Shown: in pieces, positions 47,624 to 57,967 of the stretch | Layout: each line of letters begins with the position of its first letter | Position numbering within the stretch: position 1 is the first letter of the stretch | Source of the DNA: Dyella tabacisoli | GTDB taxonomy: Bacteria > Pseudomonadota > Gammaproteobacteria > Xanthomonadales > Rhodanobacteraceae | NCBI RefSeq assembly: GCF_003350925.1 | Contig: NZ_KZ857178.1 | Location: 107,681 to 171,680, forward strand | Reading direction: 5' to 3' | DNA: 64,000 nt | The notes under the pieces: generated by a model | What the model saw: the letters and a program-made list of their open reading frames with translations, nothing else | Told to the model about the DNA's origin: nothing | Databases searched by the model: none | Made by a program: the position numbers and the translations under genes

Positions 47624-48283
47624 ATGGCCTCAAGTAACGAATCAAGCGGCCAAAGGCCGTTCAATTGGGGGCGTACCTGGGCGCTGGCAGTTGCCATTGC
47701 AGTCCATGCGTTTGCGTTCTTGCTGTTGGTGGCGCCTATGGCACCGCCCAAGCAGCAGCAAAAGGACAAAGAGCGCATCGTCCAGGTGAACTTCATCGAG
47801 CCACCGCCGCCGCCGCCGCCACCACCGCCGCCGCCGCCGGAGCCGCCGAAGCAGCCACCGCCGAAGATCATCCAACAGCTCAGGCCACCGCCGACACCAC
47901 CACCGCCGGCTCCGCCGCCGGCAGTGACAGAAGCGAGTAGCAATCCGATTCCGGCACCACCACCGGCACCGCCAGCACCACCGGCACCGCCGGCTGACAT
48001 CACCGCCAGCTCGGATCTCAGCTATAACAACCGGATTCAGCCCAAGTATCCGCCGCAGGCTATTCGCCAGCGTCACGAGGGCACGGTTACGCTGATGATC
48101 CTGGTCGGTGTCGATGGTGCGCCAAAGGACATCAAGGTTGAGACGTCCAGCGGTTACCGTGAGCTGGATCAGGCCGCGATCGAAACAGCACGAAAGTGGC
48201 GTTTCAATCCGACCATCAGAAACGGGCAAAAGGTTGAAGGCTACGCTCGCGTTCCGATCAACTTCAATCTAAATCAGCTGTAA
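47624..48283 (+). CDS. tonB: energy transducer TonB
   Basis: 219 residues. A membrane anchor (about 16-38, TWALAVAIAVHAFAFLLLVAP) precedes a proline-rich region: thirteen consecutive prolines, then PEPPKQPPPK and alternating P/A blocks to about residue 125. The C-terminal TonB domain has IQPKYPPQAIRQRHEGTVTL and VETSSGYRELDQAAIETARKWRF. It transmits the proton-motive force to outer-membrane receptors. The ribosome binding site before ATG 47624 is weak. exbB follows 46 bases later. Confidence 0.95.
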   Translation: MASSNESSGQRPFNWGRTWALAVAIAVHAFAFLLLVAPMAPPKQQQKDKERIVQVNFIEPPPPPPPPPPPPPEPPKQPPPKIIQQLRPPPTPPPPAPPPAVTEASSNPIPAPPPAPPAPPAPPADITASSDLSYNNRIQPKYPPQAIRQRHEGTVTLMILVGVDGAPKDIKVETSSGYRELDQAAIETARKWRFNPTIRNGQKVEGYARVPINFNLNQL

Positions 48284-48329
48284 TTCCAGTTACAGTCACA
48301 GTTCACGCTTGACTTCCAAGGGTAGCGTT

Positions 48330-49085
48330 ATGTTCCAACAGACTCCTTCACCGACCCCGGCCGCGGGCGGTACCTCCAACGCCGAAGCCATGAAGTCGAT
48401 GGGCTTCGACCACCTTATCCACAACTTTGACTTCCTCGGTTGGATCGTCTTTGTCGTGCTGGTGGTGATGTCCTTCGCCTCCTGGTACTTCATCATTGCC
48501 AACGCCATCCGCAACTCGATGGTTCGCGGCCGCGCTGACAAAGTCATCAGCGGTTTCTGGAACAATGGTTCCACCCAGGACGCTATCCGCGACCTGGAAG
48601 CCCAGCCAAAGGGCGAACCATTCTCCAAGATCGCTCTCGACGCGGCTTCCGCCGTGGCGCATCACCAGCAGGCCTCCACCGGCGCAGGCCGTTTGGCCGA
48701 ATCGCTGAGCCGCTCGGAATTCATCGATCGTGCCCTGCGTCAGGCCGTGGCTCGCGAGAGCTTGCGTCTTGAAGGCGGTCTGACCCTGCTTGCTACGGTC
48801 GGTTCGTCGGCACCGTTCATCGGTCTGCTTGGTACCGTGTGGGGCATCTACCACGCGCTTATCAAGATCTCGGCAACCGGTAACGCATCGATGGAAGCGG
48901 TAGCTGGCCCCGTGGGCGAAGCGTTGATCATGACCGCGTTCGGTCTGTTCACCGCGATCCCGGCCGTGCTTGCCTACAACTTCTTCAATCGCTCGAACCG
49001 CCTGACTTACGCTCAGTTCGACGAATTCGCGCATGACCTGCACGACTTCTTCGCTACCGGTGCGCGCGTCGAAGGCCAGAAGTGA
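48330..49085 (+). CDS. exbB: biopolymer transport protein ExbB (MotA/TolQ/ExbB family)
   Basis: 251 residues. Three transmembrane segments (about 35-57, 150-172, 190-215) and the family core LEGGLTLLATVGSSAPFIGLLGTVWGIYHALIKIS and GEALIMTAFGLFTAIPAVLAYNFF. It forms the proton channel with ExbD and energises TonB. ATG 48330 with AAGGGTAG upstream was chosen over the seven-residue longer frame. It is followed after 11 bases by exbD. Confidence 0.95.
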   Translation: MFQQTPSPTPAAGGTSNAEAMKSMGFDHLIHNFDFLGWIVFVVLVVMSFASWYFIIANAIRNSMVRGRADKVISGFWNNGSTQDAIRDLEAQPKGEPFSKIALDAASAVAHHQQASTGAGRLAESLSRSEFIDRALRQAVARESLRLEGGLTLLATVGSSAPFIGLLGTVWGIYHALIKISATGNASMEAVAGPVGEALIMTAFGLFTAIPAVLAYNFFNRSNRLTYAQFDEFAHDLHDFFATGARVEGQK

Positions 49086-49096
49086 GGGATTGACCC

Positions 49097-49510
49097 ATGG
49101 CGATGAGCACCGGAGACAGTTCCGGCGGTCCGATGTCGGAGATCAACGTCACGCCGCTGGTCGACGTGATGCTGGTGCTACTGATCATCTTCATGATCAC
49201 CGCGCCGCTGATGTCCCATCGGATCACGGTCGAACTGCCGACTGCGAATCCGAAGGTTGCGGATTCGGAGTTCGTGGAACCGATGGATCTGGCCGTCAAG
49301 TCCGATGGCACGATGTATCTCAATGACAACGAAGTCACGGATGCCGAGTTGAAGGCGCAGTTTGCGGTTGCGGCGGCGAAGTCGCCGCAGCCCGAACTTC
49401 AGCTTCGCGCGGACAAGGCTACGGAGTACAAGATCGTGCGTAAGATCCTTGGCGCAGCCAAGGAGCAAGGCATGGTCCATGTCGGTTTCATCACGACCGG
49501 CAAGGAGTAA
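49097..49510 (+). CDS. exbD1: biopolymer transport protein ExbD (first copy)
   Basis: 137 residues. SEINVTPLVDVMLVLLIIFMIT is the membrane helix with the proton-carrying Asp in PLVDVM; a periplasmic ExbD/TolR domain follows (ELQLRADKATEYKIVRKILGAAKEQG). The second exbD starts five bases after its stop. Xanthomonas campestris has the same exbB-exbD1-exbD2 arrangement. Confidence 0.94.
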   Translation: MAMSTGDSSGGPMSEINVTPLVDVMLVLLIIFMITAPLMSHRITVELPTANPKVADSEFVEPMDLAVKSDGTMYLNDNEVTDAELKAQFAVAAAKSPQPELQLRADKATEYKIVRKILGAAKEQGMVHVGFITTGKE

Positions 49511-49515
49511 CAGTC

Positions 49516-49932
49516 ATGGCATTCAGTTCTGGTAGTGGTAAAGGGCCAATGGCTGACATCAACGTCACGCCGCTGGTCGACGTGATGTTGGTGCTGCTAA
49601 TCATCTTCATGATTACGGCACCGATTTTGACCCACAAAGTAAAGATCGATCTGCCGCAGCCGAATCCGGATGTGGTTACGCCGGAAAATCCACCTGATCC
49701 GGTTCGTTTGAAGATCGATCAAGCTGGCGCGTTGTACTGGAACGACACGCCGGTCGATGAGTCGGGTTTGAAAGCACAGCTTGCGGTCATCGGCGGTCAG
49801 AGCGATCTGACCAAACAGCCGGAAGTGCAGATCAACGCAGACGATGGTGTGGCTTACGAGCATGTTGCCCGCGTGTTGTCCGACGCGAAAAGCTACGGTC
49901 TGACCAAGATCGGCTTCACCGAAGGCCAGTGA
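49516..49932 (+). CDS. exbD2: biopolymer transport protein ExbD (second copy)
   Basis: 138 residues, clearly paralogous to its neighbour: MADINVTPLVDVMLVLLIIFMITAPILTHKVKIDLPQ, with a diverged periplasmic half (VQINADDGVAYEHVARVLSDAKSYG). In X. campestris the second ExbD is dispensable for iron uptake but required for other functions; whether that holds here is unknown. A terminator follows 44 bases later. Confidence 0.94.
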   Translation: MAFSSGSGKGPMADINVTPLVDVMLVLLIIFMITAPILTHKVKIDLPQPNPDVVTPENPPDPVRLKIDQAGALYWNDTPVDESGLKAQLAVIGGQSDLTKQPEVQINADDGVAYEHVARVLSDAKSYGLTKIGFTEGQ

Positions 49933-49975
49933 TTTCGCGTTATCCGTTCGATAACCGATTCATGTAGCGTTACCC

Positions 49976-50012
49976 ACAAAAACCCCCGCCTGGTGCGGGG
50001 GTTTTTGTTTTT
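49976..50012 (+). terminator. Rho-independent terminator after exbD2
   Basis: CCCCCGC (49983-49989) and GCGGGGG (49995-50001) with flanking A- and T-runs (AAAAA before, TTTTTG after). It stands between exbD2 and the convergent pdxJ, and is suitable for both. Confidence 0.93.
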
Positions 50013-50047
50013 GCGGTTTTTTATTTTTATGTAGACGTCTGAATCGC

Positions 50048-50791
50048 CTAACGTAATATCTGTACATAGTTGCGCACGGTCGTCGTCAGCCCTTCGTAAA
50101 GCGCTTCGCCGATAAGTGCATGGCCAATCGAGACTTCGGCTAAACCGGGTATCGCTGCTTTGAATGTACCGAGGTTGGCCTGATTCAAGTCGTGGCCGGC
50201 ATTGACGGCCAGCCCCGCTTGCTGCGCACGTTTGGCCGTATCCGTGCAAAGCGCGAGTTGCTCGTGTGCATTACCGGCAGCGAAGGCATGCGCATAGGGG
50301 CCAGTGTAGATCTCGATACGCTGCACGCCGATAGCTACGGCAGCCGAGAAATCCCGCGTGCCGGCGTCGACGAACAGACTGACGCGGCTGCCTATGGCAA
50401 GCAGCTCTTCGACCAGCGGACGCAATCGTTCAATGTCGCGCGTTAGGTCAAAGCCATGGTCGGAGGTGATCTGGCCATCGCTATCGGGCACCAAGGTGAC
50501 CTGAGTGGGCCGTACCTCGCGAGCAAGCGCCAACAAGCCCGGATAACTGCCGCGCGGCGGTGCGAAGGGATTGCCTTCGATGTTGTATTCCACCCGCCCA
50601 CGCAGCATGGCGGCGAGCGCACGGACATCGTCCGGGCGGACGTGGCGCTGGTCGGGGCGCGGATGCACGGTAATGCCGCCACAACCGGCATCGATGCAGG
50701 TTTGGGCGGCTTGCGTGATCGATGGCTCGTCGTCGCCACGCGAATTGCGCAGCACGGCGATCTTGTTGAGATTGACACTAAGCAGAGTCAT
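50048..50791 (-). CDS. pdxJ: pyridoxine 5'-phosphate synthase
   Basis: 247 residues. [41 protein letters not shown], the phosphate/ligand segments [11 protein letters not shown] and [15 protein letters not shown] and the C-terminal [15 protein letters not shown] identify PdxJ. It condenses DXP with 3-amino-2-oxopropyl phosphate in vitamin B6 synthesis. ATG 50791 was chosen; the open frame upstream runs into a non-family region. pdxJ next to exbD2 is also found in Xanthomonas. Confidence 0.95.
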   Translation of the reverse strand: MTLLSVNLNKIAVLRNSRGDDEPSITQAAQTCIDAGCGGITVHPRPDQRHVRPDDVRALAAMLRGRVEYNIEGNPFAPPRGSYPGLLALAREVRPTQVTLVPDSDGQITSDHGFDLTRDIERLRPLVEELLAIGSRVSLFVDAGTRDFSAAVAIGVQRIEIYTGPYAHAFAAGNAHEQLALCTDTAKRAQQAGLAVNAGHDLNQANLGTFKAAIPGLAEVSIGHALIGEALYEGLTTTVRNYVQILR

Positions 50792-50864
50792 GGCTGGGTA
50801 AATGGCTAAAGGGATCGGGCCGTGGAGAACAGGTAAATACGGCGGGCTGGCAACAGTGCGCCGT

Positions 50865-51509
50865 TCAATCGGCGGCAGCAAGTGTCCAGTGGCGGATTTG
50901 CCGGGGCGGTCCGCGCCAGGCCAGCGCGCCCACATGCTCGGCATCGAGATGCAATCGCTGCAGTTGCCATTGCGCGGCGTCGTCATGATCGAGCCACTGC
51001 AAGTGCAGGCGATCCGGCTGCATCACGATGTTCAGGCGATGCAAGCCAAAGGCCAGGCCGCGGCCAAGCGCTTTCAGCACCGCTTCTTTAGCCGTCCAGA
51101 GCTCCAGGAATGCCGCGCTGCGTGCTTCAAGGTCGAGGGATTCGAGGGCCGCGCTCTCCTCAGGGCTGAAATAGCGCCGGGCAATTTCCAGTGCACGCGG
51201 ACGATCGCGCAGTTGCTCCAGATCGATACCCGGCACCAGATCACGCGCAACCGCAATCAAAGCCTGGTCGCCGCTATGCGACCAATTGAAGCCCAGCCTG
51301 CCGGCATGCGGAGCGGCAAGTTCGGGGCGGCCGTACTCGCTGTCGATCAGTTGCAGCGACTCGGCGGCATGATCGAGATAGGCGCCCAGCAAGGCACGTA
51401 GCGGCGCGCGCCCCTGCTGATGGCTGTAGGCAAGCCGCCACACATGTATCTCGTCATCGCGCAGATGCTCTGCTACTTTCGATGCGACGTGGCCATCTGT
51501 CGTTTTCAT
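50865..51509 (-). CDS. 4'-phosphopantetheinyl transferase superfamily protein
   Basis: 214 residues of Sfp-type length. [30 protein letters not shown] contains the histidine and the metal-binding GID, and [23 protein letters not shown] is the second motif with W-x-x-KE. It should activate carrier proteins of fatty acid, polyketide or non-ribosomal synthesis. No such cluster lies here. The gene is 73 bases from pdxJ, same strand. Confidence 0.9.
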   Translation of the reverse strand: MKTTDGHVASKVAEHLRDDEIHVWRLAYSHQQGRAPLRALLGAYLDHAAESLQLIDSEYGRPELAAPHAGRLGFNWSHSGDQALIAVARDLVPGIDLEQLRDRPRALEIARRYFSPEESAALESLDLEARSAAFLELWTAKEAVLKALGRGLAFGLHRLNIVMQPDRLHLQWLDHDDAAQWQLQRLHLDAEHVGALAWRGPPRQIRHWTLAAAD

Positions 51510-51625
51510 ACGCGCATGGTGCCGGGGCTATGGCGATTCGCACAAGCGGATAAATAGCTGCCGCGCTTGCTCGCAGGAGAGTCGGCGGGGGATGCAAGCG
51601 ATTACATACGAAAGAGGTATCGCTG

Positions 51626-54600
51626 GTGATTGCGGGCTGGGTATTGCTGCTTATCTCATTGCTTTACGTGGGCCTGCTGTTCGCGGTGGCCTATATGGGC
51701 GATCGGCGGCCGCTGTATCCACGCCAACCGAAGCTGCGGCCATTGATCTACAGTCTGGCGTTAGCGGTGTACTGCTCGTCATGGACGTTTTATGGCGCAG
51801 TGGGTACGGCGGCGCGGGAGGGTTTGGCCTACTTACCGATTTACCTCGGGCCAATACTGCTGTTTGTGTTCGGCTTCGGCTTATTGCGTCGCCTGGTGCT
51901 GGTAGCACGGCAGCGCAACATAACCTCGATCGCGGATTTCATCGGCGCGCGCTTCGGCAAGTCGCATGGACTTGGCGCCTTGGTCGCCTTGATTGCGGTC
52001 ATCGCGGTGGTGCCGTACCTGGCCTTGCAGTTCAAGGCAGTGTCGATGTCTTACGGTGTGCTTGGCGATCTTGCTGCATCGGGCCCGATGCCATTTGGCG
52101 ATAGCGCGCTGTGGTGCGCGATCTTGTTGGCGACCTTCGCGATTTTGTTCGGCACACGCAGTATCGACGCGACGGAGCACCATCACGGCATGATGCTGGC
52201 CATCGCGCTGGAATCGCTAATCAAACTGCTCGTCTTTGTCGCTTTGGCAGGCTATGCACTTTGGCGCGGGCCAGGCTTGCAAGAAACCATGCACTTGCCG
52301 CAGCGAATGCTGGCCGATGGCGTCACCCCAGGTTTCATGGCACAGACCCTGTTGGCGTTCTGCGCGATGTTCTGCCTGCCACGGCAGTTTCACATCGGCG
52401 TGGTCGAATGCGAAAACCCGGACGATCTGCACCGCGCACGCTGGCTACTGCCGCTGTACATGGGTGTGGTCAGCATCGCGGTGTTGCCGATTGTCGCAGC
52501 CGGCATGCATCTGCCGCTGGTCAGCGACGGCAACGCGGATGCCTGGGTGCTGAACCTGCCGCTGGCTTATGGCGATCGCGGCATGGCGCTGCTGGCGTTT
52601 CTCGGCGGGTTCTCCGCGGCCACCGGCATGGTCATAGTGGCCTCCGTGGCATTGTCCACCATGATTAGTAACGACCTGATCATGCCGGCGCTGTTGCGAA
52701 TTCGCCGCCTTCGACTTGAGCAGCGCGAAGATCTATCGCAGTGGGTCTTGCTGGTACGACGTATCGCGATCATCGCGCTGGCCGGCATGGCCTATCTTTA
52801 TCACCGCATCGTGGCCGATACCGTCAACCTCGCCGAGACAGGCTTGCTCGCCTTCGCTGCAGTGGCGCAGTTTGCCCCGGCGATGATCTCGGCACTGTAT
52901 TGGCGCGGAGCCAGCCGGCGCGGCGTGATGACAGGTTTGCTTGGCGGGTTTGCCGTGTGGACCTACACCTTGCTGCTGCCTGCGCTGGATCACCAGGCAA
53001 GTTGGCTGGTGCAGGGGCCGCTTGGTATGGATTGGCTGCGACCGCAAGCCTTGCTGCACCTGCATGGCTGGGATCCGGTGATGCACGGCACGTTCTGGTC
53101 GCTGCTGGTCAACGTGGGTTGTCTGGTTTTCATCTCGCTGCGTTTTCGGCCGAGTCTGGAAGAGCGGCTGCATGCGGCGATGTTCATCGACCCCTACACC
53201 ATCGAAAGCAGCGGTGCCGGCGATTGGCGCGGCCGTGTCGTGGTGGGTGATTTGCGCACGATAGCCGAGCGCATCGTCGGCTTGCGCAGCACCGCCCGCG
53301 CGTTTTCCGAATATGGCGAGCGGCGGGGCCGCCCACTGCAAGCGAGCGAGGCTGCCGATCGCGCGATGATTCAATACACCGAGCGCTTGCTTGCGGCAGC
53401 CGTCGGCGCGGCAAGTGCGCGGCGCATTTTGATGGGAGCGCTATCGGGTTCCGGCCTGGACATCGCCGAAGCCGTGGCATTGATGGATGAAGCTTCGCAA
53501 GAGCTGCGTTTTAACCGCGAGCTGCTTTCCACCACCTTGGAAAATGTCTCGCAAGGCATCAGCGTGGTCGATGCGCAGATGCGCCTGGTCGCATGGAATC
53601 GCCGCTATCTGGAGTTGTTCGACTATCCCGATGGCATGGTCTATGTAGGCTTGCCGGTAGCCGACTTGATCTACTGGAACGCAGAGCACGGCGAATGCGG
53701 GCCAGGCGAGGTCGAGGCCCATGTGAACAAACGCATCGACTACATGCGCGCCGGCTCAGCGCATTTGTTTCAGCGTATCCGCCCCGACGGCACGGTGATC
53801 GAGATGCGCGGTCGCGCGTTGCCAGGTGGCGGCTATGTCACCACTTATACCGACGTAACGGCCTACAAGCATGCCGAGCAGGCCTTGATCGAAGCCAACG
53901 AAACCTTGGAACAGCGCGTTGAACAACGCACGGCCGAGCTTAGCGACGCGCTGGTTGCCACGGCGCATGCACGCCGTGAGGCCGAGTCGGCGAATATTTC
54001 CAAGACTCGATTCCTTGCCGCTGCCAGTCACGATTTATTGCAGCCTTTGAATGCGGCCCGATTGTTTACCTCGGCCTTGCGCCATCATCCCGGACTCGAT
54101 GCCGAAGCGGGCCAGCTAGCCGAGCGCATCGATGCCTCGTTCCGTGCAGCCGAGGATCTGCTCGATGCGCTATTGGACACATCGCGTCTGGATGCCGGCA
54201 GTTATCGTCCCGATGTAGGGCCATTTGCGCTGGCCGATGTGTTCGATTCGTTGCAGGCGCAATTCGCGGTAATCGCCAAACAACGAGGCTTGCGCCTGCG
54301 CGCGATACCCACCCAATTGGCCGTAAGCAGCGACCCACAGTTGCTACGACGCATTCTGCAAAATTTCACCGCCAACGCGCTGCGTTACACCGAAAGTGGC
54401 GGTGTACTGCTGGGTGCGCGCCGGGTGGGCGGCGAAGTACGCATTGGGGTGTGGGATACCGGGCCCGGTATTCCAGCAGAACAGCGCGCGCGCATCTTCG
54501 ATGAATTTCAGCGCCTGGATCGTCCCTCGCCGTGGGGCGAGAAAGGGCTAGGCCTCGGGCTATCGATCTGCGATCGCATCGCGAACATTCTGGGCCACCG

Positions 54601-55078
54601 GCTGACCTTGGCGTCGAAAATCGGCCACGGTAGCTGCTTCGCGATACATGTGCCGCGCACTGAAGCGCTGGTGGCTCGTCGTCGAGTGAGGTCGATGCCG
54701 GCGCAACTTGAGCAGTTGCCGCTGACCGTGCTTTGCCTGGACAACGATGCCGCCATTCTCGATGGCATGCGTGCTTTGCTGCAGCGCTGGGGGGTGGACT
54801 GCCGTATCGCGCTCGACGTGCAGCAAGCGCTGAGCGAATTGCAACGTAGCCCGATCGATTTGATTCTGGCCGACTACCACCTCAACGACGAAATGAATGG
54901 CCTGCAGGCAGTGGCTTATCTGCGCGGTGCGGTTCGCAGCTTGCCGTCGGTAGCGATGATTACCGCCGACGGCAGCAGTGAGTTGAAGCAGCAGGCACGT
55001 TCGCTCGGCTATCCGTTGATGCACAAACCCATACGGCCGGCAGCGTTACGCGCCTTGCTCGCATCCGTGCGAAGGTAG
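51626..55078 (+). CDS. crbS: hybrid sensor histidine kinase with N-terminal SSF transporter domain (CrbS-like)
   Basis: 1150 residues from GTG 51626 (AAAGAGG upstream). Residues about 1-500 hold a 13-helix sodium:solute symporter domain (CSSWTFYGAVGTAAREGLAYLPIYLGP). A PAS-7-type domain (about 625-740) and a coiled coil lead to HisKA with ASHDLLQPLNAARLF (His about 802), the HATPase N- and G-boxes (LQNFTANALRYTESGG, GLGLGLSICDR) and a receiver domain (about 1030-1150, ILADYHLND). This is the CrbS/CbrA-type plan. Next to a LuxR regulator and acs, CrbS, which controls acetate use in Vibrio and Pseudomonas, is the best fit. Confidence 0.9.
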   Translation: MIAGWVLLLISLLYVGLLFAVAYMGDRRPLYPRQPKLRPLIYSLALAVYCSSWTFYGAVGTAAREGLAYLPIYLGPILLFVFGFGLLRRLVLVARQRNITSIADFIGARFGKSHGLGALVALIAVIAVVPYLALQFKAVSMSYGVLGDLAASGPMPFGDSALWCAILLATFAILFGTRSIDATEHHHGMMLAIALESLIKLLVFVALAGYALWRGPGLQETMHLPQRMLADGVTPGFMAQTLLAFCAMFCLPRQFHIGVVECENPDDLHRARWLLPLYMGVVSIAVLPIVAAGMHLPLVSDGNADAWVLNLPLAYGDRGMALLAFLGGFSAATGMVIVASVALSTMISNDLIMPALLRIRRLRLEQREDLSQWVLLVRRIAIIALAGMAYLYHRIVADTVNLAETGLLAFAAVAQFAPAMISALYWRGASRRGVMTGLLGGFAVWTYTLLLPALDHQASWLVQGPLGMDWLRPQALLHLHGWDPVMHGTFWSLLVNVGCLVFISLRFRPSLEERLHAAMFIDPYTIESSGAGDWRGRVVVGDLRTIAERIVGLRSTARAFSEYGERRGRPLQASEAADRAMIQYTERLLAAAVGAASARRILMGALSGSGLDIAEAVALMDEASQELRFNRELLSTTLENVSQGISVVDAQMRLVAWNRRYLELFDYPDGMVYVGLPVADLIYWNAEHGECGPGEVEAHVNKRIDYMRAGSAHLFQRIRPDGTVIEMRGRALPGGGYVTTYTDVTAYKHAEQALIEANETLEQRVEQRTAELSDALVATAHARREAESANISKTRFLAAASHDLLQPLNAARLFTSALRHHPGLDAEAGQLAERIDASFRAAEDLLDALLDTSRLDAGSYRPDVGPFALADVFDSLQAQFAVIAKQRGLRLRAIPTQLAVSSDPQLLRRILQNFTANALRYTESGGVLLGARRVGGEVRIGVWDTGPGIPAEQRARIFDEFQRLDRPSPWGEKGLGLGLSICDRIANILGHRLTLASKIGHGSCFAIHVPRTEALVARRRVRSMPAQLEQLPLTVLCLDNDAAILDGMRALLQRWGVDCRIALDVQQALSELQRSPIDLILADYHLNDEMNGLQAVAYLRGAVRSLPSVAMITADGSSELKQQARSLGYPLMHKPIRPAALRALLASVRR

Positions 55079-55084
55079 TGCGGG

Positions 55085-55753
55085 TTACTCGTCGTCGGGT
55101 ATCGGCGGCAACCCTTCCTGATCCACCGCCAGATGACTTGCGGCGAGCGCGACCTGGGTGCGATTGTTGACGCCGAGTTTGCGCATGATCGCCGTCATAT
55201 GCGCCTTGACCGTAGCCTCTGATACGCCCAGGTCGTAGGCGATCTGTTTGTTGAGCAGTCCTTCGGCGATCATGGTCATCACGCGAAATTGCTGCGGGGT
55301 AAGTGCGGCTACGCGAGCGGCGACATCGGCCTCGTCGGGCTTGAGCCCGCCGCCGCCGCCAAGCAACTGATGCGGTAGCCAGACGTCGCCATCGAGTACA
55401 TGGTGGATCGCGGTGATGATGTCCTCGCCAGGCGTGGATTTTGGAATGTACGCCGACGCGCCATGTGCGAGCGCGCGGCGCGCGACCTGCACCTCTTCGT
55501 GGCCAGAGACGACAATCGTCGGCAAGCCCGGATAGCGGCCGCGAATATGCGCCAATGCGGAGTAGCCGCGCGCACCGGGCATATGCAGATCGAGCAGCAG
55601 CAGGTCAGCCTCGGGATACTGCTCGATCAAGGCCAGTAGGCCATGAACGCTATCGGCGCTATGCACTCGTGCCTGTGGCAGCGCCGCCATCACCGCGCGT
55701 TGCAAAGCATCGCGAAACAGCGGGTGATCGTCGGCGATCAACACATCAGACAT
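55085..55753 (-). CDS. crbR: LuxR-family response regulator (CrbR-like)
   Basis: 222 residues. The receiver domain starts SDVLIADDHPLFRDAL and has phospho-Asp in DLLLLDLHMPGARGYSAL; a glycine-rich linker follows; the HTH is LTPQQFRVMTMIAEGLLNKQIAYDLGVSEATVKAHM. It converges on the kinase with six bases between stops and lies 26 bases after acs in the same direction. In Vibrio cholerae and Pseudomonas, CrbR switches on acs; position suggests the same here. Confidence 0.9.
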   Translation of the reverse strand: MSDVLIADDHPLFRDALQRAVMAALPQARVHSADSVHGLLALIEQYPEADLLLLDLHMPGARGYSALAHIRGRYPGLPTIVVSGHEEVQVARRALAHGASAYIPKSTPGEDIITAIHHVLDGDVWLPHQLLGGGGGLKPDEADVAARVAALTPQQFRVMTMIAEGLLNKQIAYDLGVSEATVKAHMTAIMRKLGVNNRTQVALAASHLAVDQEGLPPIPDDE

Positions 55754-55778
55754 GGGTTAAATCAGACATGGGCCAAGG

Positions 55779-57719
55779 TCATTTAATCAACCGTTCTTCG
55801 ACCAGGCTTTTCACCACGCTCGGATCGGCCAAAGTAGAAATATCGCCGAGTTGATCCGGCAGGTTCTCGCCGATCTTGCGCAGAATGCGCCGCATGATTT
55901 TGCCCGAGCGCGTCTTCGGCAAGCCTGGTGCCCATTGCAGATAATCAGGTGTGGCAATCGGGCCGATTTCTTTGCGCACCCAGGCCACCAGCTCTTTACG
56001 CAATTCGTCGCTGCCGGTTTCGCCGGCGATCAAGGTGACATAGGCGTAGATACCCTGGCCCTTGATGTCGTGCGGACAACCGACCACTGCTGCCTCGGCA
56101 ACCTTGGGATGCGATACCAGCGCGCTCTCCACTTCGGCAGTACCGATACGGTGGCCGCTGACGTTGATGACGTCGTCGACGCGGCCGGTGATCCAGTAAT
56201 AGCCGTCTTCGTCGCGGCGCACGCCGTCGCCGGTGAAGTAGTTACCCGGATAGGCGCTGAAATAGGTTTCGATAAAGCGCTGGTGATCGCCATATACCGT
56301 GCGCATCTGGCCCGGCCAGGAATCGGTGATGACCAGGTTGCCCTCGGCGGCGCCTTCCAGCACCGCGCCAGCGGCATCGACGATGGCGGGTTTGACACCG
56401 AAGAACGGCAGCGTGGCCGAACCGGGTTTGGCATCGATGGCGCCGGCCAGCGGGGTGATGAGAATGCCGCCGGTTTCGGTTTGCCACCAGGTATCCACGA
56501 TAGGGCAACGCTCGTCGCCGACCACGCGGTGGTACCACTCCCAGGCTTCGGGGTTGATCGGTTCACCGACCGAACCGAGCAGGCGCAGCGAGCTGCGCGA
56601 GCATTTTTTCACCGGCGCCTCGCCTTCGCGCATCAGCGCACGGATCGCCGTGGGCGCGGTATAGAACAAGCTCACCTGATGCTTATCGACCACCTGCCAG
56701 AAGCGGCTGTAGTCGGGATAGTTCGGTACGCCATCGAACATCAGCGTGGTGGCGCCGTTGGCCAGCGGGCCGTAGACCACATAGCTATGGCCGGTGACCC
56801 AGCCGACATCGGCGGTGCACCAGTAAACGTCGCTCTCGCGCAGGTCGAACACCAGTTCATGCGTATAGCTGGCGAAGACCAGATAACCGCCGGAGGTATG
56901 CAGCACACCCTTGGGCATGCCGGTGGAGCCGGAGGTGTACAGGATGAATAGCGGGTGTTCGGCCTCGACCGGGGTCGGCGGGCAATCGGCCGACTGGCCT
57001 TCCATCAGCGTGTGGTAATAGCGGTCGCGCGGCGACTGCATCGGTACGGCACTTCCCGTACGGCGCACCACGATGACCGTTTCCACGCTGTGAGTGCCGG
57101 GGCGCTCGAGCGCTGCATCCACATTGGCTTTCAGCGGAATGCGCTTGCCGCCGCGCACGCCTTCGTCGGCAGTCACGACCAGTTTGGCAGCGGAGTCGGC
57201 AATGCGTCCGGCCAGCGAATCCGGCGAGAAGCCGCCAAACACTACCGAGTGGATCGCGCCGATGCGTGCGCAGGCCAGCATCGCCACTGCGGCTTCGGGA
57301 ATCATCGGCAGATAGATGGCTATGCGGTCGCCCTTCTGCACGCCGAGATTCTTCAGCGTGTTGGCGAACTTGCATACCTCCGCGTGCAGTTCGCGATAGC
57401 TGATGCGGCGCGAATCGTTCGGGTCGTCGCCTTCGAAAATAATCGCCGTCTTGTCGCCGCGCTCGGCCAGATGGCGATCGAGGCAATTGGCGGACACGTT
57501 AAGTTCGCCATCTTCGTACCAGCGGATGTGCAGATCTTTCGGGTCGTAAGAAACGTTCTTGATCTTAGTGGGTGCTTTGAGCCAGTTCAGGCGCTGGCCG
57601 ATACGTCCCCAGAAACCCTCGGGATTGCCTATCGACTCGGCGTAGAGACGCGCGTAATCGTCCTTGCGGATCCGTGCATGGGCGGCGAACTCGGGATTGA
57701 CCGGGTAAAGCTTAGACAT
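55779..57719 (-). CDS. acs: acetate--CoA ligase (acetyl-CoA synthetase)
   Basis: 646 residues (E. coli 652). The N-terminus has [41 protein letters not shown] is the AMP-binding P-loop; [15 protein letters not shown] and [33 protein letters not shown] follow, and [13 protein letters not shown] carries the lysine that is usually acetylated to switch the enzyme off. GGAGGCTTTC precedes the ATG. Its two neighbours are the predicted regulators, and a porin and transporter lie upstream on the opposite strand. Confidence 0.97.
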   Translation of the reverse strand: MSKLYPVNPEFAAHARIRKDDYARLYAESIGNPEGFWGRIGQRLNWLKAPTKIKNVSYDPKDLHIRWYEDGELNVSANCLDRHLAERGDKTAIIFEGDDPNDSRRISYRELHAEVCKFANTLKNLGVQKGDRIAIYLPMIPEAAVAMLACARIGAIHSVVFGGFSPDSLAGRIADSAAKLVVTADEGVRGGKRIPLKANVDAALERPGTHSVETVIVVRRTGSAVPMQSPRDRYYHTLMEGQSADCPPTPVEAEHPLFILYTSGSTGMPKGVLHTSGGYLVFASYTHELVFDLRESDVYWCTADVGWVTGHSYVVYGPLANGATTLMFDGVPNYPDYSRFWQVVDKHQVSLFYTAPTAIRALMREGEAPVKKCSRSSLRLLGSVGEPINPEAWEWYHRVVGDERCPIVDTWWQTETGGILITPLAGAIDAKPGSATLPFFGVKPAIVDAAGAVLEGAAEGNLVITDSWPGQMRTVYGDHQRFIETYFSAYPGNYFTGDGVRRDEDGYYWITGRVDDVINVSGHRIGTAEVESALVSHPKVAEAAVVGCPHDIKGQGIYAYVTLIAGETGSDELRKELVAWVRKEIGPIATPDYLQWAPGLPKTRSGKIMRRILRKIGENLPDQLGDISTLADPSVVKSLVEERLIK

Positions 57720-57967
57720 GAAAGCCTCCTGCAGATCCGCATCGTGGGCGGGGTAGGGGTGAAATGGGTGCTGCGCTCATATCGAAAGCGGCAGACATGC
57801 GAGTGTAGCTTCGCGCTGGCGTTACGGATATTGGCGCGATGTATTCGACCTTAGTCGAGCATGGCTAAACGGATGGCCCGAATGGATCGCTAAGACCAAT
57901 GGCTAATAGTCGCGTGCGGCGCAGCATCGCCATGCTCGGTCGGTCATTGATGAGGGGAGGACGAGCC

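Noticed and set aside
47221-48003. Glycine-rich 260-codon minus-strand frame opposite tonB
   Set aside because: It is the complement of the proline-rich TonB linker and the TPR gene end; the glycine repeats are a coding shadow.
55851-56951. 366-codon plus-strand frame inside acs
   Set aside because: Antisense to a complete acs with all motifs; no independent start signal.
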